Shown here: positions 22,701-34,440 of the stretch, in pieces
Position numbering within the stretch: position 1 is the stretch's first letter
How the letters are laid out: each line of letters opens with the position of its first letter
Assembly (NCBI GenBank): GCA_007644065.1
Contig: VJWN01000020.1
Coordinates: forward strand, 301,874 to 365,873
Direction of reading: 5' to 3'
From: Margaritispora aquatica
Lineage: Eukaryota; Ascomycota; Leotiomycetes; Helotiales; Discinellaceae
DNA: 64,000 bases
Program-made: the position numbers and the translations under genes
Notes under the pieces: model-generated
What the model was told of the DNA's origin: nothing
What the model saw: only the letters and a program-made list of their open reading frames with translations
Database searches by the model: none

Positions 22701-24632
22701 CTCCAAAGAGCCTGATGTGGGAGCTCGGAGCCTTTGGGAGTCGTTGGTTGGAGCACTAAAATATTGCTTCTATTCTGGGCGGGACGTGCTGTTGGCAACG
22801 GACAAGCCCGACTGGCCAACGCAGAACTCACTCCTCGCATTTGTCTGGGCATGCAAATTTCGCTGTCGTGCTTGTCCCCCTGTTTGGATTTCTGGGAAAT
22901 TAGACTTGACCCACTGACCTAATGGGGTATTTCGCGAGTGATCTGAAAGTCGAGTTCTTGGAGGGAGAGTGGTTGCCACGATGAGTTTGTTTATTTGGGT
23001 CTTTGGGAAAAGAGGACCTACGGAGGTAGGTGATCAGTGGGGAAGTTGCATTTCTTTTCGGGGTCAAAGACAGGAGTCCCGGCTCATGATGTTGATTCCG
23101 AGTCAACACAACAGTCGAGATGTTTGAGATCATGTCATCGTCAAAGCAGAGGAACACGAGCTCATCGGCAAGAAATTGTGGTGATCGGCTTGCCGCTCAC
23201 ACCTCCGTTGACCACCACATTCACAATTTCACCCAAATCGAGTCCCCAAGAGAAGCGGTAAGAGCCGATTTGGACGCTGCGCTGGCGCACGCCATTGTGG
23301 AAAACTCTTTCTCATCCTGAAGGTGGCTTTCAAGCTCGAAGCCAGAAGCTGTCAAGCCCATGAACGTTTCATACAGTACTCTTTTCAGACGAAAGATGTC
23401 TGGCCTCGGATCATCATGAATACTCAAAGGGTAACCAACACAAGATCAAGCAGTCACTTTCCCTCAATGACACCATCAACCGCCCATCGTTTTGGGAAAG
23501 GAAGTCCAATATCTCCCTTGATCAGACGTCGCAAAAGATGAAGCTTCATTCGTTGGATGATCATAACAACCATGACAGTAATCTCAAGCAACTGCAGGCA
23601 TCTCATAGTCACCCCATGTTCAACCCCGTGTTCCCAACTTCCCAGGTTGCAAATTCTGCGATGTCATCTTAAAAAATCCCTTCATACGAGAGGAGAGATG
23701 CACAGTCATCAATAACACGGCACCCTCTTTCGAATGGGTTTCCTGCACTTTAGGAGTTATGAGTCCGAATTCAGAGACAGAATCCGCGTGGTTGAGCTTC
23801 GGATGAACCCTGAAGCAAAGACTAGGTCATTATGATGGCTGATTTGGAGAGATCAGACGAAATTACAGCGATACAGAGCTGGTTAATGAAAGCCTAGAAT
23901 TGTGCTCGAGTATGCTGGTTGGTTGAGACTTAGTGTTCGCTGGCTTCCGCCGAGCTCTTATTTACCCCTGACTAAGTGCACCGTTACTACTGCAGTGTAA
24001 CACCAACCCAATAAGCGACGCCAAACAGCACAGAGATGGGACGAGAATAATGACGGAAATCCACGATAGCCACAGGTCACTTGCATATCGTGTGCATAGT
24101 GATTCATAATTTATCGGTGTTCACTTCCAAAATTGTCATACATGAAAATCATCCAAAGCCTCAGAAGGCGAACTGGCAAAGACCTGGGAAGAAACAAGAG
24201 AAAAGAACATCTCCAGTCATGCCATACACCTCGTGATGAGCTCGGGGACAGGAGTCCAGTCAAAATCACTCATCGACTTTTCCCCTGAAGGCTGAAGAAA
24301 TCTGGAATTGGAAGTTCAGCGGTACGAAGGACAATCCCAGTCAGCCCAGGACAAACAGTCCAATTTTCCCCCCAAGCGAGATGGGATGATGGACCGCTAG
24401 AACCTCTAATGTAATAGAGTTACCACTCTTATACTAAAGGGGAAGCATGTTCCCGATTAGATCAAGGATTAATTTCTATTTTGACAATTTCATCCAATCC
24501 TCATCCTGCGCGCCTCCAGTTCCACTCCCCCGTTCAGCAACACTAGCAAGGAGTTCCGCAAAGGCTGGTGGACCCTCAAGGGACTCAAGCTCACCCCCCC
24601 CCAGTTTGTGTCTCTCCTCCATCCTCTATCCG

Positions 24633-24638
24633 TATAAG
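24633..24638 (+). promoter_or_regulatory. TATA-like element of the Sed1-like gene
   Basis: TATAAG lies about 195 bp upstream of the ATG and is followed by a C/T-rich stretch and then an A/C-rich leader directly before the start codon. That arrangement is common for strongly expressed fungal genes. The assignment rests on position and composition only. Confidence 0.35.
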
Positions 24639-24828
24639 AGGTTCTTCCACCCATCTCACAAACTTCTTTTCCTTCCTCACCCACACTCTCGTTCTCACAT
24701 CAAACATACACCTGACTTTTAGTCACTTACATTCGTTCAACCTAACAAACTCACTACCAAACAACTCGCTATCCTCTCTCCAACCTACCAACTACTTTTA
24801 AAGTAATTAATACCCAACAACAATCAAG

Positions 24829-25410
24829 ATGCAATTCTCAATCGTCTCCGTCTTGGCTCTTGCCACCGCTGCCACCGCTGCTTACACCAACGGTACCGTT
24901 GTGTACACCACCGAGGTCTACACTGCCTACACCACTGTCTGCCCAGCTGCCACTGAGTTGACCTTCAACGGAAAGACCTACACTGCTACCACCGTAAGCT
25001 CCAAACTCTCGGACTGGAATATCAAAATCAGAAAGCTAACATCACTCCCAGTCCACCACCTTGACCATCACCAACTGCCCATGCACTGTGATCAAGCCAG
25101 TCACCACCTCAAGCAAAGTGTACTGCAACACCTGGTAACCCCTCACTGCTCACCACAGTGATCGATAGAAAGCTAATACTAATACCTCGACAGTGCCGCC
25201 CCATCATCCATCCCAGTGTATGCCAACACCACCATCCCAGCTGTCCCAACCACCCCTGTCCCAACCAAGAGCGCCGTTGGCACCACCTCCGTCAAGACCT
25301 CCCCAACTGCCACCCCAACCAACCTCGTCTCCTCAGGTGCCGGAAAGACCATGGCTTTCTCCGGTGCTTCCCTCGCTGGTCTCTTCGCCGCCGCTGCTTA
25401 CTTCTTGTAA
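24829..25410 (+). CDS. Sed1-like small GPI-anchored cell-wall protein
   Basis: Three exons (24829-24993, 25052-25134, 25194-25410) give 154 residues. The chain has a signal peptide (MQFSIVSVLALATAATA), a Thr/Tyr-rich segment (VVYTTEVYTAYTTVCP), then FNGKTYTATT / TLTITNCPCTV, the pattern found in yeast Sed1/Spi1 and related wall proteins, with four conserved-looking Cys (CPA..., NCPC, YCNTC). A Pro/Thr/Ser linker and a hydrophobic C-terminus (ASLAGLFAAAAYFL) preceded by Ser/Gly/Ala form a GPI-attachment signal. The splices restore the frame across both introns, the second joining TG|T for a Cys. Codon use is heavily biased to C-ending codons (GCC, ACC, GTC), which suggests high expression. It likely covalently joins the glucan layer and protects the wall. 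Confidence 0.9.
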
Positions 25411-28400
25411 GCGGTTATGGTTTGAAGGGACTTTCTTTCCTGAGTCTCGGTGTTGACCTGAGATGACTACCTGAACGAACGGACGACTCACAACGGACTT
25501 TCATGATAGATGGTTGACTTGGGATGATACCTGCGAATGGTTAGGAGCGAAGGAGTAGGATTCGGTGTTGTGGTGTGAAGTAGTATAATGCGGATTAGGA
25601 GGGAAAAGGACTGTCAGGAAGGAGGGATAGGAACACGGAACGATAATCAACCCCTGGTGTCTCGGTGTTTGTTTATATCTCGCATCGTACATACTGCATA
25701 GCTCTATGGAGTCTCGTCATACTTTCAATATAACGACACGGCCACGCCATGCTTTATGAAATAAACAATCACCATCTCATCAGCTCTTCTTGTACTTGTT
25801 TGTGGACTCGAGGATCCATTCATAATATCTACCCCAAACTCAGTGTGCGGTCACTCAGGTGTCGCGAGACGTTTTCTGGGCTTGGCTTTTTTGGTCGTCG
25901 CTGGGACTTGTCTGCTGTCAATTATTACATTTCCGGCGCACGAAAGAATCAAGCTTGTTCCACCTGGTTGCTCTGTCCATTCTATTGCTTTGCATTTGTG
26001 TTTTTGATTTAATTTGATTCTTGTGCTCTGATGTTTGTCGTTGATGTTTTTGATTTATCCATAGACGCTTTGCTCTAGAGAGATACCTTTATACATCAAT
26101 GCTATTACGTTGCTACCGCTTCTATGGGTGAAGAACTGGATGGATGTTCATATCTATGTCTACCTGCCTATCTTTCATGTATATTGTTCATCGTTCAACT
26201 GCAACGGTGTGCGTACATGTCACGTAAATCTAGATATAGGTAGATAGATCACAAGTTTAGCTGTTGAGTCCATTCAGTGGTACCTAACGATGTTCACTTC
26301 TTCAGACTTCTGAATCTTCGGTTCACTGATCCAAAAGTTGTGTTTGTGACCATGAAAGAACTTCTCGGAGTGAAGACTAAAGATGGACCAGTTGGGAAGG
26401 ATCAACTATTGCAGTCTGCCAGTCTCTTCCAAATCCTCATCAAAACCAAATCGAAAAGACTTACTTGCGTTCCCTTGATCATTCATGCGGAGGAACCAGC
26501 ATGGCGACCCTAACGCATTAAGACCCGAAGACCCAATTCTCCTTTCCTGTTTTTCTCCTCTTCCCTGCCGTGTTTCCTCATCGAAGAGAAACTCTATACC
26601 AAGACCGACCGCCCACCACCCACCGCCCATTCTCTTCCACAACCTGCAACCGCTCCCCTGTGTGCGACCTACAGCCCCGGATTCACACCGCCATGAGATG
26701 TTTCCACCTTACGCATTCACCGCGTGGAGAACCCTGATTGTCAACACCATCAGTTCGCCATCACAGCAACGGGTCAACGAGTCAATGGCAAAGACAGAGA
26801 TTTGCGCGGAGAGGAGAATCAGAGGAAAGACATCACCCGTTCCTTTTTTTCTTTTGTTTGTTTGTGCGCTCTCTCCCCACTTGTACCGATTGACGGAAAT
26901 GGAAAGTGTGAAAAGGAGATGGCGAGTCGGGGTTGTTGTGCCGTTGTCGTTGCTATAGAAGTAGTTTAAGACAGAATTAGTCATGATCGGCAATACGATG
27001 CAATGCAAGTAAAGGAAGGACTGAGACTGTCTTGCTTTGTCTCGTCTCTGTCGGCGAACGACTGGAAGTGGAAGCTTGACTCAAGGATGGGGTAAATACG
27101 AGATTATGCCATATGCATGTTGCACAACTCTCTTTTTGGTCACTATAAGATTAAAATGGATATCCCTTGCTTTTCGCTTTTCCATTTGAATATGTTTGTT
27201 TACAAGTCAAGAAAGTGTCGATCAAACTTACACTTTGAGAGCAAGCAAGCTAGCTAGACATTTAAAGTGTATACTAATCTGTAAACATATACTTGCACTC
27301 TTTAAGGTTCACCAAATACCACGCCACCTCACTTCGCTTTTATCTTGCCGACAAACACGCCGCCGCCAGGAGAAATTCTCTTACTTGAGCTCTTTTTAAT
27401 GTGGAAGTCTTGGTGTCTCACTTTCTCAATCCAAACGTCTAGAAGTCTTATGTCTCACAAATTCAAGTTCCTCGGTTGGTCGCCATTTGTCTGCCCACAA
27501 TCTTTATACCGCTCGGTTACTCTTTCTCATTTGGTTTGCTAGTGTCTTTATAACCTTACTTCATTTCACTTGACAATAACTCAACAATGTAAGAACGCCA
27601 ATGCTGAAAGACCAGCTTATCTAAAACAGAAGCTTCAATATTTTATTCTAACACGGTTCAAGCTACTCGTTTTTAATTACACTTTAATGGTAGCTTGTCT
27701 GCCTGTCCACTTGCTCGGTCGCTTATGCCTTCTCTTTTGGCCAAATACTGCCTTTATGAGTTCGCCTTTGTAGATGATTATTTGGCCGTTTTAGGCTTTG
27801 GTTGGCCGTCGGTGTAGCGACATCCTAGCTCTTGTCTTTTCCGTAAGTTTGAAGTTCAAATCTTCAAAGACACTGTCGTGGCAAAGAAAAGAGGGTTCAG
27901 GCATCACCTCAAACTTCTAGCGTTGTCAAGGAAACAAGTAAAGTGTTGTTCAGCAGTAGCACATCCTCATCTGTAGTTTCCAAACTCCCTTGAGAAAGTG
28001 CTGTTTAGATTGAGAACATCCTGAAAAAGTAAGGTGTTCTCCATTGCGCAAGTGCAAACGCTCGTGGGTTACTTTTACTGTTGTCATTTGTTATTGTACA
28101 CTGTAGATATGACACAATAAATGCCTGATATGAATAGTAGGCATCTGAGTTCATTTAAAATCCCGTTGTACTTTAGAAGTGAAGCTCTGTAGTTTCTTGA
28201 TTCCATCAGCCCAAACGAAGCTAGGCGAACAAAGAGATCGGATAAAACAGCCTATCTATAATCACAAACAATTAAATATAATCTGTATATTAACCCTCTA
28301 TAACAACTCTGCTTTATTGACAAGAATCAATATAATGGAGTTCGAATGAAAGCAATTAATGGCTAGGGTATTATTGGTATATTTAACAAGGGAGTTCGGA

Positions 28401-28737
28401 CGAAGACGGCTAGAGACCGAAATAACTATTAATTATAATGCCGAGAATAGACAAAAGAGAATTACACTCAGATATAAGCTTATAAAGTTTATATCTATGT
28501 ATTCTTTCTAAACATTTCATTTTATTTATATTTCACTTGAATGTCACCAAATTCACTTCGGCAAAACCATGGATCTCGCTAATACTTCCTAATGGGTAAA
28601 CTTCGGCACATAGAATCGGCTGACCGTAGCTCGTTTTGGGACACATGTATCATGCAGTAAGGTTTGTGTTTATGAAAATCCATTGATTGTAAGGCTAACG
28701 TCAGGCTTTTGGTGTTGTACAAAGGCATATAGTGGAA
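25411..28737. other. intergenic region, about 3.3 kb
   Basis: This region lies between the Sed1-like gene and the low-complexity gene, whose 3' ends converge. It holds no supportable gene. From about 28.2 to 28.5 kb it is strongly AT-rich with loosely repeated words (ggagttcgaatgaa near 28339, ggagttcggacgaa near 28391), in keeping with an old, mutated mobile element, but no terminal repeats or coding remnants could be defined. Confidence 0.5.
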
Positions 28738-30478
28738 CTACTTGCTTCCCTTGTGCCTCTTGGTAGCGGCCGCGTCGGAGAGTGGAGTGTACTTGAGCTC
28801 ATTATCATCGTCCTTGGACTTAGGAGCTGAACCACCTCTACCACCACGAGTAGCATTGCCAGATCCACGGGGACCAGCAGGACTAGTAGCGCCATCAGCA
28901 CCATGAGTACTGCGAGCACCACCAGCACTCGAGCCAGCGCCCGTACGCGAGACACTACCACTAGCACTACCACCGCTAGCCGGACCGTTCTTGAGGTCGC
29001 CGTTGCGAGTTCGCTTGTTGCTTGACGGACCAGACTGAGGTTGGCCAAGTGTTTGAGGAGCCAAAGCTGAGGCATGCTGAGGCGTTTGGGGCAGAGGTCG
29101 TACTGGTTGTCCAGGCATTGGGAAAGGCACCGGACGGAGTGCTCGCTGAGTAGTAGAAGTCCTTGGATTTGAAGTTTGGTTAGATAGGCGAGAAGCGTAT
29201 ACTGGTCCGGAAACTTGAATCGGTTGGGGTCGAATTGAGGTCCTGGGATGCTGAGGGTTTTGAGGAGCCGAGCTAGGAGCATGCTGGGTTGTGCGGGGGC
29301 CTTGGTTGACGGGAGTTCGAGGGGTATGAGGAGCTTGACCTTTAGGACGAGATGGGGTTCGAGGGTCCGAATAGGTTGGGCGAGGGTCTCGAACCGATGC
29401 TGCCTGCGGGGGAGCCTGGCCACCCCCGCGAGAAGCTTGAGTAGTCGGTTGGCCAATTGGTGTAAGATCCGCCTTCGAACCTCTAGAAGGAGCTTTTTGG
29501 ACAGGAGTTTGGGTAGTAAATGTCTTGAGAGCAGCACGTTGGCGAGCATCGCGAATTGGATTTGGCTCTGGTCTAGCGGGGGTTGGTTGAGATAGAGACT
29601 CACCATTGCCAGATTCGACTAAGGAGTGTTCGCCTTCCGAAGCTCTGTCGCAGCTAAGGTCGATTACGCGGCGGGCGTTACTAACATCTGGGTGAACGAC
29701 ACTCTGCTCACCATTTCCTGGGGTAGCATTTCCTAGGCGAGTATTTCCTGGGCGAGCATTTTCTAGGCCCTTATTAGCCTGACCAGCATCAAGGGAACCG
29801 GGTCCAGCATTAATAGTTCCAGCATTAGCTGAAGCATTGACAGGAAGAGTTAGAGTAGCACGCAACATTGCGGGGAAGTTATTCGAATTGCCGACGTAGG
29901 TAAGGAGGACCTGTCGATCCATGCTACGATCCCAATCATGACGAGAAATCGTCTCGTCAACAAACTCTCGGTATACGACATCTCCAGGGTTGAGTCTAGA
30001 TGGTGCAAAATTGTAGATGTCCAAGTTGTCCAACATAATTGCTATCTCCTCTGGTCGGGTGCCTTGCAGGATTCGGTTCTGCAACATCTTTTCCGAGACA
30101 GTAAGCATGGCCCTGTCAAGAGTCTTGATGAAGGGTAGGCGAGGGAGGAATCGAGTATGTCGGTGAAGTGGATTAGCGAGGTATTCCATCGTGTTGGTGA
30201 GCAAGTCCTCATAAATCACTGCTCCATCGTTTTGGGAGGCTTGGTCTTGGAGAGCTGGGTGCGGAGCTCGTTGTTGACCTAGAGGCGGAGCTTGATGTGG
30301 AGGTATAATACCAGGGTGAACGAGGTTCCAGGCTCGGGTGGTCAGAAGATAGGTAAATGCGCGCTTCATCTGAATATTTGTACGGTAAACCGCACCGTTG
30401 ACTGGGATGCGTACTTGATTCTAAAAATGTGTCAGTATACAGAAATTAACGACCGAGAAGAGGGCCTCGACTAACCAT
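28738..30478 (-). CDS. uncharacterised low-complexity protein (Pro/Gln/Thr/Ser/Gly-rich), probable lineage-specific gene
   Basis: The main exon (30420-28738) is preceded by a canonical intron (30475-30421; GTTAGT, CTGAC branch, TAG). The simplest model has a first exon consisting only of the ATG at 30478-30476, giving 561 residues. The frame stays open upstream of that ATG for about 20 codons (ending DWNSWLSATAIM) without another Met, so a further 5' exon is quite possible. The first ~170 residues look folded (e.g. RAFTYLLTTRAWNLVHPG, YREFVDETISRHDWDRSM). The rest is disordered: a pentapeptide stretch (GNTRL/GNARP/GNATP), then Pro/Thr/Arg-rich and finally Gly/Ser-rich sequence with basic clusters (NKRTR, TKRHK). 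I recognise no family. A nuclear or RNA-associated role would fit the composition but is a guess. Confidence 0.6.
29711..29785 (-). repeat. 15-bp tandem repeats inside the low-complexity gene
   Basis: Five consecutive 15-base units on the plus strand follow the pattern (c/g)(c/t)att-tcctgggcga with substitutions: 29711-29725, 29726-29740, 29741-29755, 29756-29770 and a decayed 29771-29785. They encode the five-residue motif PGNxx / LGNxx. The period keeps the frame. Confidence 0.7.
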
Positions 30479-30506
30479 GATTGCTGTAGCCGATAACCAC
30501 GAATTC

Positions 30507-30570
30507 CAATCGAAGTCGCTCTTGAGAACCTCGGAATTGAATCAAAATCTTTCTCGAGCACCTCGAAATT
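30507..30570. repeat. imperfect 32-bp tandem duplication upstream of the low-complexity gene
   Basis: The units 30507-30538 and 30539-30570 match at 24 of 32 positions. Read on the minus strand each could encode a similar short peptide (NFEVLEKDFD and NSEVLKSDFD), but the 32-base period puts them in different frames. It may be 5' leader, or an old coding duplication. Confidence 0.5.
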
Positions 30571-31475
30571 AGCGAAGTGTCGAACTTCAGATGTACATTT
30601 AGAAGCACCCCCTATTTAAGCGAGAATAAGGTTAGCAACAACACGACAAAGCAAGAAACAACAAAGCGAGGCACGACAAAGGAAAAAAAAAATAAGACGG
30701 TCTTGTTAGAGAATACCAGAATATAGGAACCGAGTGTTGAGTGATGACCGAGGATATTGGGGAGTATTGGTGAGAATGAATGAGGGGACAGGATACCCCG
30801 CCAAAGGTTGAATCGACGACAACGATCTGGCCGTGAAATCGATCTTACCACGACGAGGACGTATGTGTGTTGGAGATGAATGGCTAAGCGGGATGCGAAT
30901 GTGCTTGACGTGCTTAATGTGCCTATGAGTGAAAGAGATAGGTTGAACTTACTTAGAGGCTAGGTATTCTTATAAGAAGATGCTGTCCAAATATATGTAC
31001 CTCACAAGGTCTTAGAGGTTCGGAAGTCCAGAGTCTTGAGACTAAGTGGTTCTAAGATTCAGAACTCCTGTTGCTTGGCAGTCTTGAGGCTCAGATGTGT
31101 CGAGGTCGGTGTAAAGAGATAAGTGTTAAGGTATGCGTAGGTATGAGAGGGTGTCGAAGTGTGGAAGTATAGTGAAGGTATCTGTCGGGGTATCGGGTAA
31201 GTGGCTAGTCCTTGATGCGAACCTACGACTTTGCGACTTGATACGATCTGTAAAATGTCAATCAGCGACTCAATACCGGGTTGAGGTTTGGATACGACTT
31301 ACAGGTTGAAGAACACGAGATCGTAGTCAGGCTTGATGTCCTAAAAGTATCTTTATGACGATGGACGAGGGGGCCAAGGTTAGGCAAGACGCCTCGATTG
31401 AACCTTGAGAAGTTAGTCCAGAGGATAAGTGAAGAGCATGACTTGGTGAAATGGGATGTATAAAGGAGTTGTGAT

Positions 31476-31725
31476 GTCGAGGATGTCTTAGCGAAGGTGG
31501 ACGAGGGACAAGTAAATGATATATGTTAGTAACAAGAGATGAAGAGAGAAAGTGTTGTGTCGAGTATGTCTTGGCGAAGATAAGCGAAGGGACAGACGAA
31601 GAATAACTATTAGCGAGATGGATTGTACATACAAAGAGTTCTGTCGAAGCTATCTTAGCGAAGATAGACGAAGCAACACGCAGGCAATGCGCCTCGATGA
31701 CCCTCGGTGTACCAACAAACTGCAA
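31476..31725. repeat. degenerate tandem repeat, period about 83 bp, three clear copies
   Basis: The word gtcgaggatgtcttagcgaag at 31476 recurs as gtcgagtatgtcttggcgaag at 31559 and gtcgaagctatcttagcgaag at 31643, spaced by 83 and 84 bases. Flanking fragments (cgcctcgatt near 31390 and cgcctcgatg near 31690; gtgtcgag near 31810) suggest a larger, more decayed array from about 31.36 to 31.83 kb. It keeps a 143-codon minus-strand frame (31327-31758) open, which I do not call a gene. Confidence 0.65.
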
Positions 31726-32413
31726 TGTCGATATTTCCCAGGTGCAGGCGAACACCAAGACAAAGGAAGAGAGGTGTTGGTGACCAGAGATGTTGAAGGA
31801 ATTGTGGTGTCGAGATAATTCAGGGGATGGATGAGGAGGCGTAGAAAGCGCGCATTATATAGACGAATTCCCGTTGGGAGTCGATACCTGAGGTAAATCG
31901 CTAGCGTGGAATAGAAGTGAATTCTATGTTCGCTTTAAGTGGTTTGCACTCGCTCCGGGTTAATAGTTCACGCTTAGAGTATGGTGTTCTTGGATTTTGG
32001 CTTGGGTAAACCGAGATCGTGGTTACTTGGGTGTGGATTTCACGCGCTTTTGAGATTGGGAGTGCATGCTTGAGCTAGGCTATTAATCATTTGAGAGGCA
32101 GTACTTAAGGAATCATTTCTTTTCTTCCACGGAGGAGTTCTCATTCGATATATAGCTTTCTTGAATTTCGAATTCCGTGGCTACGACCAAACCCAATACT
32201 TATCTCTTTAGACGGCTGCTTTATAGTACATCAATATAAGCAATCGTTATTAGTATCCTCCAGAGGGATGCATCTAATGTGTATCAAGGCTGTATAGTAT
32301 TGCTTTAGCGCTATATATTTCTAGTGTTATTGTCAAGTAAGACTGTAATACTTATCACTGCCATGCTCTCTACTTATCGACCGCCGCGCGATATTGTTAT
32401 GTTTTTATATCTC

Positions 32414-32440
32414 GTATTACTTCGTTTTATTAAGTAATAC
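32414..32440. repeat. 9-bp perfect inverted repeat in AT-rich DNA
   Basis: GTATTACTT (32414-32422) and AAGTAATAC (32432-32440) are exact reverse complements with a 9-base spacer. In such AT-rich sequence this may be chance. Confidence 0.4.
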
Positions 32441-34440
32441 TTTATTCTCGAAAGTAAAGCTCTTTAGATCTTCCCTCGGACCTTAAGAAAGCCTAGCAAA
32501 TAAAAGCATAAGGAAATATAGGCAAACCTACTTCCAGGGTACCCCTTCAGATCCTTAGACCTCTATAAAGCCCAGGAAAGAATCCGCAAACAAAATCCTT
32601 AGAGTATTCCTCTAGCCCTATAACCCCTCGATCCCTAGAGCCCAAGCCTCGGAATTCGATGATAACCTTGCTTATATACCTTGCGATGGGTAGTTAAAGC
32701 AGTTCTCCAAATTGATATAGCTATATAGATGTACGTAGACGGAGAGCCTTTTCTCGAGCTAAAGCAGATCCATGGGGTCGATAGATTTTACTCGCAGTTG
32801 ACCCTACCGCAGGCAGTCGAAAAGCCTCTATTTGAGTGAATATAGATATAGGCGGTTAGAAGCCTCAGCCCGCAGTTCGCAGTTCGCAGTTGACATAGAC
32901 ATAGACGCGAATGCGGGTAGGTGGTTGAACCAACTTCTCCGAATCCAAATCCAAATCCAAATCCATGGTTGTAGTGCAAATCGCCTCCCAATACAAATAT
33001 AAGGCCGGCACGATCGGGCTTGAAAGAGGGTTACAACCTCTTTGTCGTAATATCGAAGCATTCGACATCTACCGGCGGTGGTTGTTTTAAAGCACGGTTT
33101 AGAAGCCTTGCAAGTAAGTAACTTACGCTGCTCATCTTTCGTCTGATTTTAGACGAAGACGAACCTCGCTTATTGGACTGTTGGACTACTGCCGTCTCAA
33201 TAAACTATCCAACATCAAAGTATATCACTATATCTTTATCTATCTAGCATCAGACAAACCCCGCTTAACTAACATTTTTTGATCATTTAATTATTTAGCA
33301 TCAAAGTAGTCTTACATTACCATCCCCTCACCCGTCTACTCTAGTCTAGACAAACCTCACCCAAGACACCAACACCACCAGTCCGTCCAACTATCCCCCC
33401 TAACAACTAAACTCAACTCCATCAATTCTCCGAATCACCCACCTTATCACGCCCTCGCACTTCGCATTCAAGCTTACCACCCCCAAAAAAGAACCCCAAA
33501 AGTTCACCCTACTACTACCCTTCTATCAACCACTCCAAAGGCGAGGGCTATTTCCCATCCCAACCCCCTCTTGTACCCGCCTAGAAAGGCTCCAAGTAAA
33601 GGAAGGAAGGCAAACAGATAGATAGATAGCCATCACGCGATTTACCCGACAAAGCAAATAAAAAGCATCGCTCGAATTATAAATTTAGAGCTTAGAAGCT
33701 AACGCAAAAGACTCTCGTTTTTTCTTCTTCTCCCAAGGTATCTATCTATCTATCTTTCGCAATTCAAGTGATGCTTCCTTCCTTCCTTCCGAACAGACTT
33801 CCTCCTTTGGCAGGCGAGATGAAAAAAAAAAAACATCATCAGTTACCAAGATCTCCCCCCTCCCTCCCCCCCCTAAAAACAGGCATCATTACAAGCACCA
33901 TGATTTAAAAAAAACACATCTAGTTACCAAATATACCCGATCCCCACCCAGCCAGCCAGTCTTATTCCCAATCGCAATACCAAGAAGGTTGTTCAAAGGC
34001 AGACTTTAGGAAGAGAAGAAAAACACCCCTTTGGAGAGCTGAATTGATTGATGTGATGGTAAGGTCGTGATGAGAATAGATGATGGGTGCGAGACAGTGT
34101 TGAAATCTCTTTGTTGAATAAGGAAATAGATTGGTGAGAGGTAAGGTAAGGTAGGGAGGGGATGGATAGGACGAAGAATGAATCAACACCCGAACGAATG
34201 AATTGATTTGTCAACAACAATCAATAGGTAGGCCGATTTTGGGGGCTCCCGACTGCGTCGAGTTAGATGCACATCGAGTATGAAAATAGAAAGTTTGAGT
34301 ATCCAATATTCATTCATTGTACTATCCTAACCTTGCACACCACATAAACATCAACGATCTCTTCTCACTACCTTCTTCACAACACCTAAGCACCTATCCA
34401 AAACCCCAAACGCCACCCACCCACAACCACAAATCCAAAA

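Larger units (their letters stand above)
19044..24828. other. gene-poor region, about 5.8 kb, AT-rich in part
   Basis: No supportable gene was found. The section around 19.6-20.4 kb is visibly AT-rich, with only short frames, and could be decayed repeat sequence. A perfect hairpin sits at 19751-19772. The section 22.2-23.5 kb is more balanced in base composition and has several open frames (the longest 177 codons on the minus strand, 22173-22706), but none resembles a known protein. The last 400 bp hold the promoter and leader of the GPI-protein gene. Confidence 0.55.
30479..34440. other. gene-poor, repeat-bearing region, about 4 kb
   Basis: It begins with the 5' side of the low-complexity gene, continues with degenerate tandem repeats (31.36-31.83 kb), an AT-rich stretch at about 32.1-32.7 kb that reads like heavily mutated mobile-element DNA, short simple repeats at 32.88-32.97 kb (GCAGTTC, CATAGA and CCAAAT words) and tetranucleotide runs (gata, ctat, cctt) at 33.6-33.8 kb. 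None of the short open frames is supportable as a gene. Confidence 0.5.

Noticed and set aside
22173..22706. 177-codon minus-strand frame in the gene-poor region
   Set aside because: No recognisable domain; the opposite strand is also open over the same bases, so the openness reflects composition.
28701..29606. 301-codon minus-strand frame with Leu/Val-rich product
   Set aside because: It overlaps the low-complexity gene in another frame of the same strand. Biased composition keeps it open and its product has no protein-like pattern.
31360..31830. CRISPR-like appearance of regularly spaced repeats
   Set aside because: Repeats are degenerate, contiguous and about 83 bp long without unique spacers, and the genome is eukaryotic.
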